Assembly: GCA_001781175.1 (NCBI GenBank)
Contig: MFKY01000058.1
Span: forward strand, 1-33,797
Source: Candidatus Kaiserbacteria bacterium RIFCSPHIGHO2_01_FULL_55_37
Lineage (GTDB): Bacteria; Patescibacteriota; Minisyncoccia; Phycocordibacterales; UBA2100
Length of the DNA stretch: 33,797 nt
Direction of reading: 5' to 3'
Position numbers and translations under genes: made by a program. Positions 17,188 through 24,988 of this stretch are shown piece after piece (position 1 is the first letter of the stretch; the number at the start of each line of letters is the position of its first letter). Under the pieces are notes generated by a model. The model saw nothing but the letters and a program-made list of their open reading frames with translations. It made no database searches and was not told where the DNA came from.

Positions 17188-17448
17188 ATGCAGGTTCGGT
17201 TTACGGTGCATGCACTTCGAAAATTCGCGCTCTTGCGGCGGCACGGTGTTTCGGTTTCTAAACGGCAAGTCGTTGGAGCTGTTGAAGAACCGGATCGAGT
17301 GGATTATAGTCGGTTGCCGCTTCTCATTGCGCAGGTTGGTTGGGATAAAAGACGAGTCTTGCGCGTAGTGTACAAAGTTGAGGGAGGTACAAAAATCGTC
17401 ATCACATTTTATCCGGGCATGAAATCACAATATGAAAAAGAAAGCTAA
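17188..17448 (+). CDS. DUF4258-like protein (possible toxin-like partner)
   Basis: VRFTVHALRKFALLRRHGVSVSKRQVVGAVEEPDRVDY... and overlaps a DUF2283-like ORF. Confidence 0.65.
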   Translation: MQVRFTVHALRKFALLRRHGVSVSKRQVVGAVEEPDRVDYSRLPLLIAQVGWDKRRVLRVVYKVEGGTKIVITFYPGMKSQYEKES

Positions 17449-17665
17449 CACAAAAATCTCGTACGACTCCGACGCGGACGTGTTGAGTATGGAAAGCGCG
17501 GGTCGGACCATCATCGACCACGCCCAAGAGATGGGGAATCTCGTCGTGCATTTCAGCAGGCAGAACAAGCCGGTACTTGTCGAGATACTTGAAGCCTCGC
17601 GGCTATTCAAGGGTCAATCAAAGTCCCTACGAACGACAATCCGTAAGACTTTCGTCGCCGCGTAA
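17432..17665 (+). CDS. DUF2283-like protein (possible antitoxin-like partner)
   Basis: KISYDSDADVLSMES... is the characteristic DUF2283 N-terminal pattern. Confidence 0.7.
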   Translation: MKKKANTKISYDSDADVLSMESAGRTIIDHAQEMGNLVVHFSRQNKPVLVEILEASRLFKGQSKSLRTTIRKTFVAA

Positions 17666-17698
17666 CGTTTTCGTGAAAGATATAGTAGAATGTCGCTC

Positions 17699-18301
17699 AT
17701 GGAACATCCAAAAGAAGAACGCACTTTTGTCATCATCAAGCCCGACGGGGTACAGCGCGGGCTTATCGGCGAGATAATCAAGCGCTATGAGCGCACGGGC
17801 CTCAAGCTCGTGGGGATGCGTTTTGGTGTCGCCGACGAGAAGAAATTCTGGGAACACTACAACAAGGACGACGCGTGGTTTCTGCAGAAGGGGACGAAAA
17901 TTCTCGAAGACAAAAAGGCCAACAATCTTCCCGCAGACAAAGAGCCGATGGAATACGGCAAAGACATAATCCGCCAGCTCGTGAAATTCATGACCTGCGG
18001 CCCCGTGCTCATGATGGTCTGGGAGGGGAATCAGGCAGCGGCGGTCATTAAGAAGATAACGGGGGATACCGAGCCTTCAACGTCGGACGTCGGCACTATC
18101 CGCGGCGACCTCACGGTGGATTCGTACAACATCGCGGCAGTTGATGACCGTGCGGTACGCAATCTTATCCACTGCTCCGAATCAGCCGCCGAGGCGAAGC
18201 GCGAAATAGCGATATGGTTTACCGACGCAGAAATGACCGAGTACCGCCTAGTCGGAGAGCAGATTCTTTACGACGTCAACCTTGACGGAATCCTTGAGTA
18301 G
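17699..18301 (+). CDS. ndk: Nucleoside diphosphate kinase with large internal insertion
   Basis: RTFVIIKPDGVQRGLIGEIIKRYERTGLKLVGM, VLMMVWEG, GTIRGDLTVDS, NLIHCSESAAEAKREIAIWF. Confidence 0.92.
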   Translation: MEHPKEERTFVIIKPDGVQRGLIGEIIKRYERTGLKLVGMRFGVADEKKFWEHYNKDDAWFLQKGTKILEDKKANNLPADKEPMEYGKDIIRQLVKFMTCGPVLMMVWEGNQAAAVIKKITGDTEPSTSDVGTIRGDLTVDSYNIAAVDDRAVRNLIHCSESAAEAKREIAIWFTDAEMTEYRLVGEQILYDVNLDGILE

Positions 18302-18358
18302 CACGTCAAAAACTCCCGTCTGCGTTGTTGTGGAGCCCCAAGAAAACGCTCACCGTAT

Positions 18359-18384
18359 ACACGATACGCCTCGTGTTTTCTTTT
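18359..18384 (+). terminator. Rho-independent terminator ACACGA-TACGCC-TCGTGT-TTTCTTTT (ndk)
   Basis: 6-bp stem with T-rich tail downstream of ndk. Confidence 0.75.
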
Positions 18385-18404
18385 CCCCACGCCTAGCATC
18401 TGAT

Positions 18405-18775
18405 TGAGTACAATCACCTACTGGGCATAAAGCTTTTGACGCGCTCCTGATTAGGTCTATACTTATACGCAGCGGTTAGGTACGAAAACCTGCTGGTGCG
18501 AATAAGGGTAACCCGAATCGCTCTCTGCCTTGGTAGAGATGCTGAGGGCTCCCACCTGGCTCCAATACCAGGCTCACCGTACTTGCCGCCCCACAGCAAC
18601 ATCTCACCGCTATCTGGTTGAGGTGTTTTGTGTTTCTGGGGAGACATTTCATTGCACATCGAGGACGCTGATGTTGCGACGGGCTCCCGATTTGTCCACG
18701 CACAGCGTGGTAACAAATCGCAGTCCTGTATGAGGCAGGCCCCCGAAAAGTCCTGCGAAATGCAGGACTTTTGGG
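18405..18775 (+). ncRNA. Candidate structured non-coding RNA, class unassigned; strand tentative
   Basis: No convincing CDS; consecutive strong hairpins: 18535-18605 (GAGATG-CTG/CAG-caa-CATCTC with inner CCTGG/CCAGG), 18688-18720 (CGATTTGT-CCACGC/GCGTGG-ta-ACAAATCG), terminator-like hairpin 18746-18772. Confidence 0.5.
18746..18772. terminator. Perfect 11-bp hairpin AAAAGTCCTGC-GAAAT-GCAGGACTTTT
   Basis: Perfect inverted repeat ending in TTTT. Confidence 0.75.
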
Positions 18776-18924
18776 TGTTTAGCCCCGACAGTAGATGGTG
18801 GCGAGGCGCAAAGCGCAGCCGCTAAGCGAAACCGGATTGAAAAGCTTTGTTTACGTTCGCTAATAATCGTTCCAAACCGAGAGAAGGCTATCGCCACCAT
18901 TCACTGCGGGGTACAATCTCCGCT

Positions 18925-19296
18925 ATGACCGGAACACGATTACTCTTTGCGCAGGTTTTCGTGCTTGCCATTCTTTTTCCGCTCGTTCTTTCCGGCATTT
19001 CACATGATTACTTGTGGGGAGTCGCGTGGTTCAGCGCTACGGCGCATTTTCTCGGGGGCTTATGGGTCGCGCTGTGCGCCGCATGGGGTCAAAGTATGCT
19101 TGGCTTGCCGCGTGATTTTGTCCTCCTTATCGCAGCAGCGCTCGCTATCGGTATTGGTTGGGAAGTATTTGAAGGAGTGATTGGCGCGACGCACTTTCCC
19201 GCGGACACAGTTGATACGGTGGAAGACCTTGTTATGGATATCGTGGGCGGTACCGCCGGCGCTCTCATGATGCGATATATATGGCAGCGAAAATAA
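18925..19296 (+). CDS. Small multi-TM membrane protein
   Basis: MTGTRLLFAQVFVLAILFPLVLSGISHDYLWG...GIGWEVFEG...DTVEDLVMDIVGGTAGALMM; ATG at 18925. Confidence 0.75.
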   Translation: MTGTRLLFAQVFVLAILFPLVLSGISHDYLWGVAWFSATAHFLGGLWVALCAAWGQSMLGLPRDFVLLIAAALAIGIGWEVFEGVIGATHFPADTVDTVEDLVMDIVGGTAGALMMRYIWQRK

Positions 19297-20651
19297 CATT
19301 TTACGGAGGTGCGGGTACGGTGACCGGAGCGAATTTCCTTTTGGATACCCGACCTGCGCAGGCGGGCGGCAAGATACTCATTGATTGCGGGATACTTCAG
19401 AGAGAACAAGTTTGCGATACGGCAAATAGCGCCCCCTTTGCCTACGACGCGAAGACCGTAGATGCTTTGCTCGTGACACATGCGCATCAGGACCACATCG
19501 GCCGCATCCCGCGCCTCGTCCGCGATGGATTCCGTGGCGCGATACATTCCACAGGCGCAACGTATGACCTCGCGGCTCTCATGTTCGCCGACGCACTGAA
19601 CGTGATGAAGCAGGATGCCGAGCGCCGCGGGTGCGAGATACTGTATGAAAAAAAAGATATCGAACAAGCGCTTGCACTCTGGAGTGCACACGAGTATCAC
19701 GAGCCGTTCGTGCTTGACGACGTTTCGGTTGAATTTCTCGATGCCGGGCACATACTGGGTTCCGCGATAGTAAAGCTGACACGCAATAGTCGGACGCTTC
19801 TGTTCACCGGCGACCTCGGCAATTCTCCGGAGCCGCTCTTAAACGACACCGAGTCCCCGGCGGGGGCGAATTACATTGTCATGGAGAGCGTGTACGGCGA
19901 CAGGGTACATGAGGGGCGTGACGAACGTCGCGAACAACTGCGCAACTGTATCGAGATCGTACGAGCCCGGAAAGGCGTTCTCCTTATCCCATCGTTCTCT
20001 ATTGAGCGGACACAAGTACTCCTATTTGAGCTGAACACGATGATGGAAGAGGGCACACTCACGCCGATACCGGTGTATCTGGATGCGCCGCTTGGAATCG
20101 AGGTCACGGACGTGTTCAGAAAATACAGGAACCTCCTCAATCCGGAGGCGAGAGACCGTTTCTTGGAAGGCGGCGACCCATTTTCGTTCACTGCGCTCAA
20201 GCTCACGCGCGGGATAAACGAGTCTCGGGCGATACATGGAGCACCCGACCCCAAGGTAATCATTGCGGGCGCCGGGATGTCCCATGGGGGCCGCATCCGT
20301 GCGCACGAAAAGTACTACCTGGGAGACAAGCGCGCGATGATTCTCTTCGTGGGGTACCAGGTGCCGGGTTCTTTGGGGAGGCGCATAGAAGACGGTGAGA
20401 AACGGGTAGAAATCGACGGCGAACACATCCGCATATATGCCGGGCGCGCGACGCTCAGAGGATATTCAGGCCACGCCGACCGCGAGCAGTTGCTCACATT
20501 CGTCGAGAACGCAGGCGAAAGTCTGGAGCGGGTGTTCGTCACGATGGGTGAACCGAAGTCGTCGCTGTTTCTCGCGCAGCGTATCAAAGATTTTCTCGGA
20601 GTCGACGCGGTGGCGCCCGACGCGGGGCAATCGTCAGACATCGATTGGTAA
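19281..20651 (+). CDS. MBL-fold/beta-CASP ribonuclease-like protein
   Basis: GGAGTVTGANFLL, LLVTHAHQDHIGRIP, DAGHILGSAIV, LLFTGDLGN, VIIAGAGMSHGGRIRAHEKYYL, GYSGHADREQLL. Confidence 0.93.
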   Translation: MAAKITFYGGAGTVTGANFLLDTRPAQAGGKILIDCGILQREQVCDTANSAPFAYDAKTVDALLVTHAHQDHIGRIPRLVRDGFRGAIHSTGATYDLAALMFADALNVMKQDAERRGCEILYEKKDIEQALALWSAHEYHEPFVLDDVSVEFLDAGHILGSAIVKLTRNSRTLLFTGDLGNSPEPLLNDTESPAGANYIVMESVYGDRVHEGRDERREQLRNCIEIVRARKGVLLIPSFSIERTQVLLFELNTMMEEGTLTPIPVYLDAPLGIEVTDVFRKYRNLLNPEARDRFLEGGDPFSFTALKLTRGINESRAIHGAPDPKVIIAGAGMSHGGRIRAHEKYYLGDKRAMILFVGYQVPGSLGRRIEDGEKRVEIDGEHIRIYAGRATLRGYSGHADREQLLTFVENAGESLERVFVTMGEPKSSLFLAQRIKDFLGVDAVAPDAGQSSDIDW

Positions 20652-20685
20652 CGGTGGTTTATCATGAGCGAAGTCGAATGATATA

Positions 20686-21378
20686 ATGAGCGCAATGGCG
20701 AAAAGGAATCTACATCCCAATCACACTGCTGTCCCTCTGAACTTTTGCCGTCTACCCGACGGGTACGGGATTGTGAAAATCGGTGTCTCCGGCGCGGCGG
20801 AGACCGGTGCATGCGGGCTCGACGCCTTTGAGAAAGCAAAAGAGCTCGGGCGCGAGATAGCAAAACAGGGCGGCGTCATCACAACGGGAGCGACCACGGG
20901 GTTCCCGATGTATTCCGCAATGGGAGCGAAGGATGAATGCGGTTTCTCTATCGGATTTTCTCCCGCGGGGAACGAACGCGAGCACGTGGAGACCTACAAA
21001 TTGCCGCTCGATTTTATGGATCTCGTTGTCTACACGGGTTTCGGTTATTCAGGGCGCGACCTGCTCCTCGTGCGTTCGTCGGATGCCATGGTCATCGGCT
21101 GCGGGCGCATCGGCACCTTGAACGAATTTTCCGTGGCGTTCGAAGACCGCCGCCCTATCGGGATATTAGAAGGCACGTGGGAGACCGATGAGATATTAAG
21201 ACACGTCATCGAATCAGCGCACCGGCCGAACAATAAAATTATTTTCGACTCTGATCCGAAGGCGCTGGTGGAGCAGCTTATCGAAATGGTGACGAAGGAA
21301 AAAGAAAAGACGATGCTCGTCTACAACAATCACGACAGCCGTGACGTGGCAGTGAAAAACGAGGAAGTGGTCCTCTAG
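20686..21378 (+). CDS. LOG-family (SLOG superfamily) protein, second copy type
   Basis: GGVITTGATTGFPMYSAMGAKDECGFSIGFSPAGN..., CGRIGTLNEFSVAFED. Confidence 0.8.
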   Translation: MSAMAKRNLHPNHTAVPLNFCRLPDGYGIVKIGVSGAAETGACGLDAFEKAKELGREIAKQGGVITTGATTGFPMYSAMGAKDECGFSIGFSPAGNEREHVETYKLPLDFMDLVVYTGFGYSGRDLLLVRSSDAMVIGCGRIGTLNEFSVAFEDRRPIGILEGTWETDEILRHVIESAHRPNNKIIFDSDPKALVEQLIEMVTKEKEKTMLVYNNHDSRDVAVKNEEVVL

Positions 21379-21386
21379 TCCTTGAG

Positions 21387-21405
21387 CCCCGACGTAAAGT
21401 CGGGG
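21387..21405. terminator. Hairpin CCCCGAC-GTAAA-GTCGGGG between convergent genes
   Basis: 7-bp perfect stem; second hairpin CCGAC-cgaagc-GTCGG follows. Confidence 0.65.
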
Positions 21406-21428
21406 TTCCGACCGAAGCGTCGGGACTG

Positions 21429-21500
21429 TTAATCCTGCAATTTTCTCGTCAATCGTTCGAACGTCTCGGGATGGCCTTTGGCGAGCTCGGAGAGTACCCC
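21429..21500 (-). pseudogene. Duplicated C-terminal fragment of ribosomal protein L20
   Basis: Minus-strand VLSELAKGHPETFERLTRKLQD* parallels the rplT C-terminus SLSALAKDYPETFARVVQQLTR*; +1 frame relative to rplT, about 40 nt after its stop. Confidence 0.7.
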
Positions 21501-21540
21501 CGCAGTACAGCAAAGCTGACTACGGGGCGAGACGTGGAAC

Positions 21541-21888
21541 TTAACGGGTGAGCTGTTGCACCACACGCGCGAATGTCTCCGGATAATCTTTTGCGAGAGC
21601 AGACAACGATTTGCGGTCGAGGGTTATATTTGCCTTCTTGAGGGCGTTGATGAATTTTGAATAGGAAAAGCCGAGCGGGCGCACTGCGGCGTTGATGCGG
21701 AGCGTCCAGAGATTGCGGTATTCGCGCTTCTTGGAGCGGCGGTGACGGAATGCGTGCGCGCCCGCGTGATGTATCGCCTCCTTCGCAACGCGCTCTTTGG
21801 TGGAACGGTCGAAGCGGTACCCCTTGGTCTGTGCTAAGACATTTTTGCGGCGCTTCACCTTTGTTACTCCACGTTTTACTCGTACCAT
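21541..21888 (-). CDS. rplT: 50S ribosomal protein L20
   Basis: MVRVKRGVTKVKRRKNVLAQTKGYR...NLWTLRINAAVRPLGFSYSKFINAL. Confidence 0.97.
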   Translation of the reverse strand: MVRVKRGVTKVKRRKNVLAQTKGYRFDRSTKERVAKEAIHHAGAHAFRHRRSKKREYRNLWTLRINAAVRPLGFSYSKFINALKKANITLDRKSLSALAKDYPETFARVVQQLTR

Positions 21889-21904
21889 ATCGTAGGTTTA
21901 ATCG

Positions 21905-22093
21905 TTAAATGCCCAAAAATCGGCTCTTGGCTGTGTTGTCCATCGCAGGGTGAAAGGCGACGGCTCGGTTGCGGCGCATCTGGTGCGACCGGCCCTCCTT
22001 GGCGTTGAAGTGGTTCTGGCCGGGAGCGCGGGCAACAATCTTGCCGCGCTTGGTCACGCGAAGACGCTTTGTGTAGGATTTGTTGGTTTTCAT
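21905..22093 (-). CDS. rpmI: 50S ribosomal protein L35
   Basis: MKTNKSYTKRLRVTKRGKIVARAPGQNHFNAKEGRSHQMRRNR. Confidence 0.95.
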   Translation of the reverse strand: MKTNKSYTKRLRVTKRGKIVARAPGQNHFNAKEGRSHQMRRNRAVAFHPAMDNTAKSRFLGI

Positions 22094-22153
22094 ATATAAA
22101 CCGCGCTTTGCGCGGTCGGACCATTATGCCCGAAATGAGGTAAAACGCAAATA

Positions 22154-22762
22154 CTAAGCCTCGGTCTCGGTCGATGCGGGCGGTATCACTTTCGCGGGCT
22201 TCGGCGTCTGCGGTTTCTTGGAAGGGTCTCTTTCAAGCGTGATGGAGAGTCCCTTAGGGCCTTTTTGGATGGGTTCGGCGACCTTGAAACCCTCCGGAAT
22301 GACCGCCAGGAAGCGTTCAAGGCGCTCTTTGAGGAACTCAAATTCCATATATTTGTAGCGTCCCCACAAGAAGAGGTCCACTTTTACGCGGTGCCCCTCT
22401 TTGAGCCATTCGGCGGCTTTGCCCGCTTTGATCTGCATGTCACGCTCCGACGTACCAATCTTTACTTGCGTTATCTTGGTTTCCGTCACGTGCGCTTTGG
22501 ATTTTATCTCTTTGTCTTTTTTCTTTTGCTCGTATTTGAATTTGCCGTAATCGGTTATTTTGGCGACCGGCGGCTGCGCATTGGGGGATATCTCGATGAG
22601 GTCGAGCCCAAGTCCCTGTGCTTTTGCGAGAGCTTCCCGTATCGGAAGAATACCAAAATTCTCGGCGTTTGGCCCGATGACACGCACTTCAGGCGCCCGG
22701 ATGCCCTCGTTCATGCGCGCGCGCTCTTTTTCGGCCTGCGATGTGTATTTGGTGAATCCCAT
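22154..22762 (-). CDS. infC: Translation initiation factor IF-3
   Basis: MNEGIRAPEVRVIGPNAENFGILPIREALAKAQGLGLDLIEISPNAQPPVAKITDYGKFKYEQKKK. Confidence 0.97.
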   Translation of the reverse strand: MGFTKYTSQAEKERARMNEGIRAPEVRVIGPNAENFGILPIREALAKAQGLGLDLIEISPNAQPPVAKITDYGKFKYEQKKKDKEIKSKAHVTETKITQVKIGTSERDMQIKAGKAAEWLKEGHRVKVDLFLWGRYKYMEFEFLKERLERFLAVIPEGFKVAEPIQKGPKGLSITLERDPSKKPQTPKPAKVIPPASTETEA

Positions 22763-22880
22763 CCCGTTAGAGGCAGGAAGCTTGCGCTTCCGCGGCGAAT
22801 TTTGATGTTGTTACAAATTTCATTTTTGAAATGATGTCACCGTATGGTACCACGACGAACTTTCGTAGCCTCTAACGGGA
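22762..22880 (-). repeat. 13-bp perfect inverted repeat TCCCGTTAGAGGC ... GCCTCTAACGGGA running into the infC ATG
   Basis: Arms 22762-22774 and 22868-22880, 93-nt insert; shares TCCCGTTAGA/TCTAACGGGA with 9553-9668. Confidence 0.85.
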
Positions 22881-22932
22881 CCCATTTGTTCCGCGCATTA
22901 TGGCATTTCCGGCCCGGTCTTTCAACCCCGGC

Positions 22933-24234
22933 TCATTCTGCAAGGTACCGTACGGGTGTATACCCCCCGAACGGCTTCAGGTAACTGAGTGCGAACAGCA
23001 GAGTTCTTTTCATCGAGTCGAGGAGTTGCAGTACGAAGGTATTCTGTCCGGCGACGGTCGAGGGCACAGAATTGTTCGCGAGGTCGCCCGATGTGAATGT
23101 CTGCGGAACGCTCACGGTCTGGTAGTTTGCGGTCGCACCGGTAGTTGTCACCATGATTATCGGCCGTGCACCGCTCAGAGTGGCCACATCACGCGTATCC
23201 GGATTGAGGTCTATCATCACGGCTCTCCCGATATCAATGGAGTTACTCACGGGGTCGGGTTCTTCTCCGAATCCTAGGATGAGATCAAACGGTGAGGTGG
23301 TAGCGGAAATCTCGCGGGGGCTGCTGGTCGCCTTCGTGGTACTTGGCGCATTGGCGTTGATGAGGTCGGAGACGTTTATCGGCTTAATGGTTATGAGCGA
23401 AGAGGTCGGCTGCACCGTATTCATGTCGGGAGACACCGTGGTCTGACCCGGACTAGTTAATTGTGCTGGGGTAGTTGGTTGGGAGGGGGGTGTGGGTTGT
23501 TGCAAAGGGGGGGGCGGCGGGGGCGGCGGCGGCATACCGAGCGCCTGGCGGATTGAATTTGAGAGGGAGGGGTCGTTTGAGGGCGGATTGGCGAGTGACC
23601 CATCTCCCCGGTAATTCGAACATGCGCCGCACTGACCGGTTTTTGAACCGCCAATTTGTATATGACCGTAATCGCAAAATCCGCTTGATGAGCATCCTGT
23701 CACGGGATTCACGCCTGTCGGAGCAAGGCCGTATTGAAATGAGTTGATACGCATCCATTGCAACGTCTGTGCGTTGGCACTGAAATCTGCGGCGAGCCCG
23801 TAATTATGATACGAGCCGCAGGGTCCCACCTTGGACGCGCCGTTCCTGACGAGAGCTACCTGCGCCTCGGGCGGCCGATATCCGCTCACGATAGTCGGTA
23901 TGCCGCCGGGCACCGCTTGCATGAAAGTCTTCAATTTTTGCGCGAATTGCGGGTCCATGCAGGAAACGTTGGAGCCTTTCGACGCGTGTTGCCGCAGCCA
24001 CAGTTTGGCCTCACCGGCCTCTTGTCCGACGACGGTATCACTGGATTTCCAACACATACCTATCTTCGCACTCGGATTACTTACCTGAGCGGTCGACAAG
24101 TTCGCTGCCGTGAGCGGTTCCGACCCCGCCGGACATTCCGCAGCTGTGACAACGCGGGGCGTGTAAGAGATGATCCAAAACAATACTAAAATCCCGGACA
24201 GAACAACCGACGGGCTAACCTTCCAAGCTGACAT
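22933..24234 (-). CDS. Secreted M15-family (VanY/D-Ala-D-Ala carboxypeptidase-like) peptidase with Pro-rich linker and C-terminal domain
   Basis: N-terminal signal/TM, IVSGYRPPEAQ, SYHNYGLAADFS, YGHIQIGG, then PPPPPPPPP linker. Confidence 0.8.
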   Translation of the reverse strand: MSAWKVSPSVVLSGILVLFWIISYTPRVVTAAECPAGSEPLTAANLSTAQVSNPSAKIGMCWKSSDTVVGQEAGEAKLWLRQHASKGSNVSCMDPQFAQKLKTFMQAVPGGIPTIVSGYRPPEAQVALVRNGASKVGPCGSYHNYGLAADFSANAQTLQWMRINSFQYGLAPTGVNPVTGCSSSGFCDYGHIQIGGSKTGQCGACSNYRGDGSLANPPSNDPSLSNSIRQALGMPPPPPPPPPLQQPTPPSQPTTPAQLTSPGQTTVSPDMNTVQPTSSLITIKPINVSDLINANAPSTTKATSSPREISATTSPFDLILGFGEEPDPVSNSIDIGRAVMIDLNPDTRDVATLSGARPIIMVTTTGATANYQTVSVPQTFTSGDLANNSVPSTVAGQNTFVLQLLDSMKRTLLFALSYLKPFGGYTPVRYLAE

Positions 24235-24290
24235 ATGGCAAGTATACAGAAGAAACCGAGATGCCGGTTGCCGCGGTGTGGACGCGTTCC

Positions 24291-24887
24291 TCATGATGAC
24301 GCGGGCTTCTTGGTGTTTCCGGCGCACGCATCATCGGCCCATAGGCCTTTCTTTTGCTCGCGTGCGTTTTTTTCAGCCGCTTTGAACTCACGCTGATATT
24401 TGTACGGAAGATTGTAGGTATATTCATGCCCGTAACCCTCCGATATCATGTATTTGTTGAAATTTGTTCCGTCGGCGAGAAACACGTATACGAGCGTGCG
24501 ACTGTATTTGTCCGACATCCCTTGCGACGCATCGTATTCGAGCCGTACTGTTTTTCCTGCTAGCATTTCTTTCGCCGTATCCGACGCCGCTTTACCGAAA
24601 CATTGCACCGGCTTGCGCGGGTCTACCGTCTCCGGTGTGTCGAGTCCGATGAGCCGCAGCCGTACCGGTTTCCCGTTCATCAAGACGTCGAGTGTATCGC
24701 CGTCCACGACCTTAACGACCCGGTAGTAGGTGTGTTCCTGAACGGTCGTAGTTGCGGTAGACATGGGAATCGCCGCCGCGACCTCGGCGAGCTGGGCGGG
24801 CGGGAGTGGGTCAGCGGTACGTGGCTCAAGAAAGGCGCCGATGACTGCCAGCAGCAGGGCGATTCCCAATAACGAGGCCTTCTTCAT
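24291..24887 (-). CDS. Thermonuclease (SNase-like) family protein, exported
   Basis: Signal peptide MKKASLLGIALLLAVIGAFL; VVKVVDGDTLDVLMNGKPVRLRLIGLDTPET, CFGKAAS, DKYSRTLVYVFL, AEKNAREQKKGLW. Confidence 0.92.
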   Translation of the reverse strand: MKKASLLGIALLLAVIGAFLEPRTADPLPPAQLAEVAAAIPMSTATTTVQEHTYYRVVKVVDGDTLDVLMNGKPVRLRLIGLDTPETVDPRKPVQCFGKAASDTAKEMLAGKTVRLEYDASQGMSDKYSRTLVYVFLADGTNFNKYMISEGYGHEYTYNLPYKYQREFKAAEKNAREQKKGLWADDACAGNTKKPASS

Positions 24888-24988
24888 AGTACGTTCATCA
24901 TTGTAATGCGCATCATGAAAGAAAAGGAGCGGACTCACGTCTTCTTCACTAGTAGGGTCAATCGGATTATTAAGCTAATAAAATAAGT

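Noticed and set aside
18540-18610. Resemblance of TCCCACCTGGCTCCAATACCAGGCTCA to the 5S rRNA UCCCACCUGACCCCAU...GAACUCAG region
   Set aside because: The conserved CCGAACUC loop and the rest of the 5S fold are missing; similarity is short.
18414-18716. ORFs on both strands in 18414-18825
   Set aside because: Low-complexity Arg/Ser/Pro translations, overlapping strong hairpins; the region is better explained as structured RNA or non-coding.
19345-19370. CCTGCGCAGGCGGG inside the MBL nuclease gene as a REP insertion like 1127-1142
   Set aside because: It is in frame (DTRPAQAGGK) and only partly matches; one coding occurrence is not enough.
23475-23560. G-rich plus-strand tract (GGGGGGGGCGGCGGGGGCGGCGG), possible G-quadruplex
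   Set aside because: Explained by the polyproline codons of the minus-strand M15 peptidase; no independent evidence.
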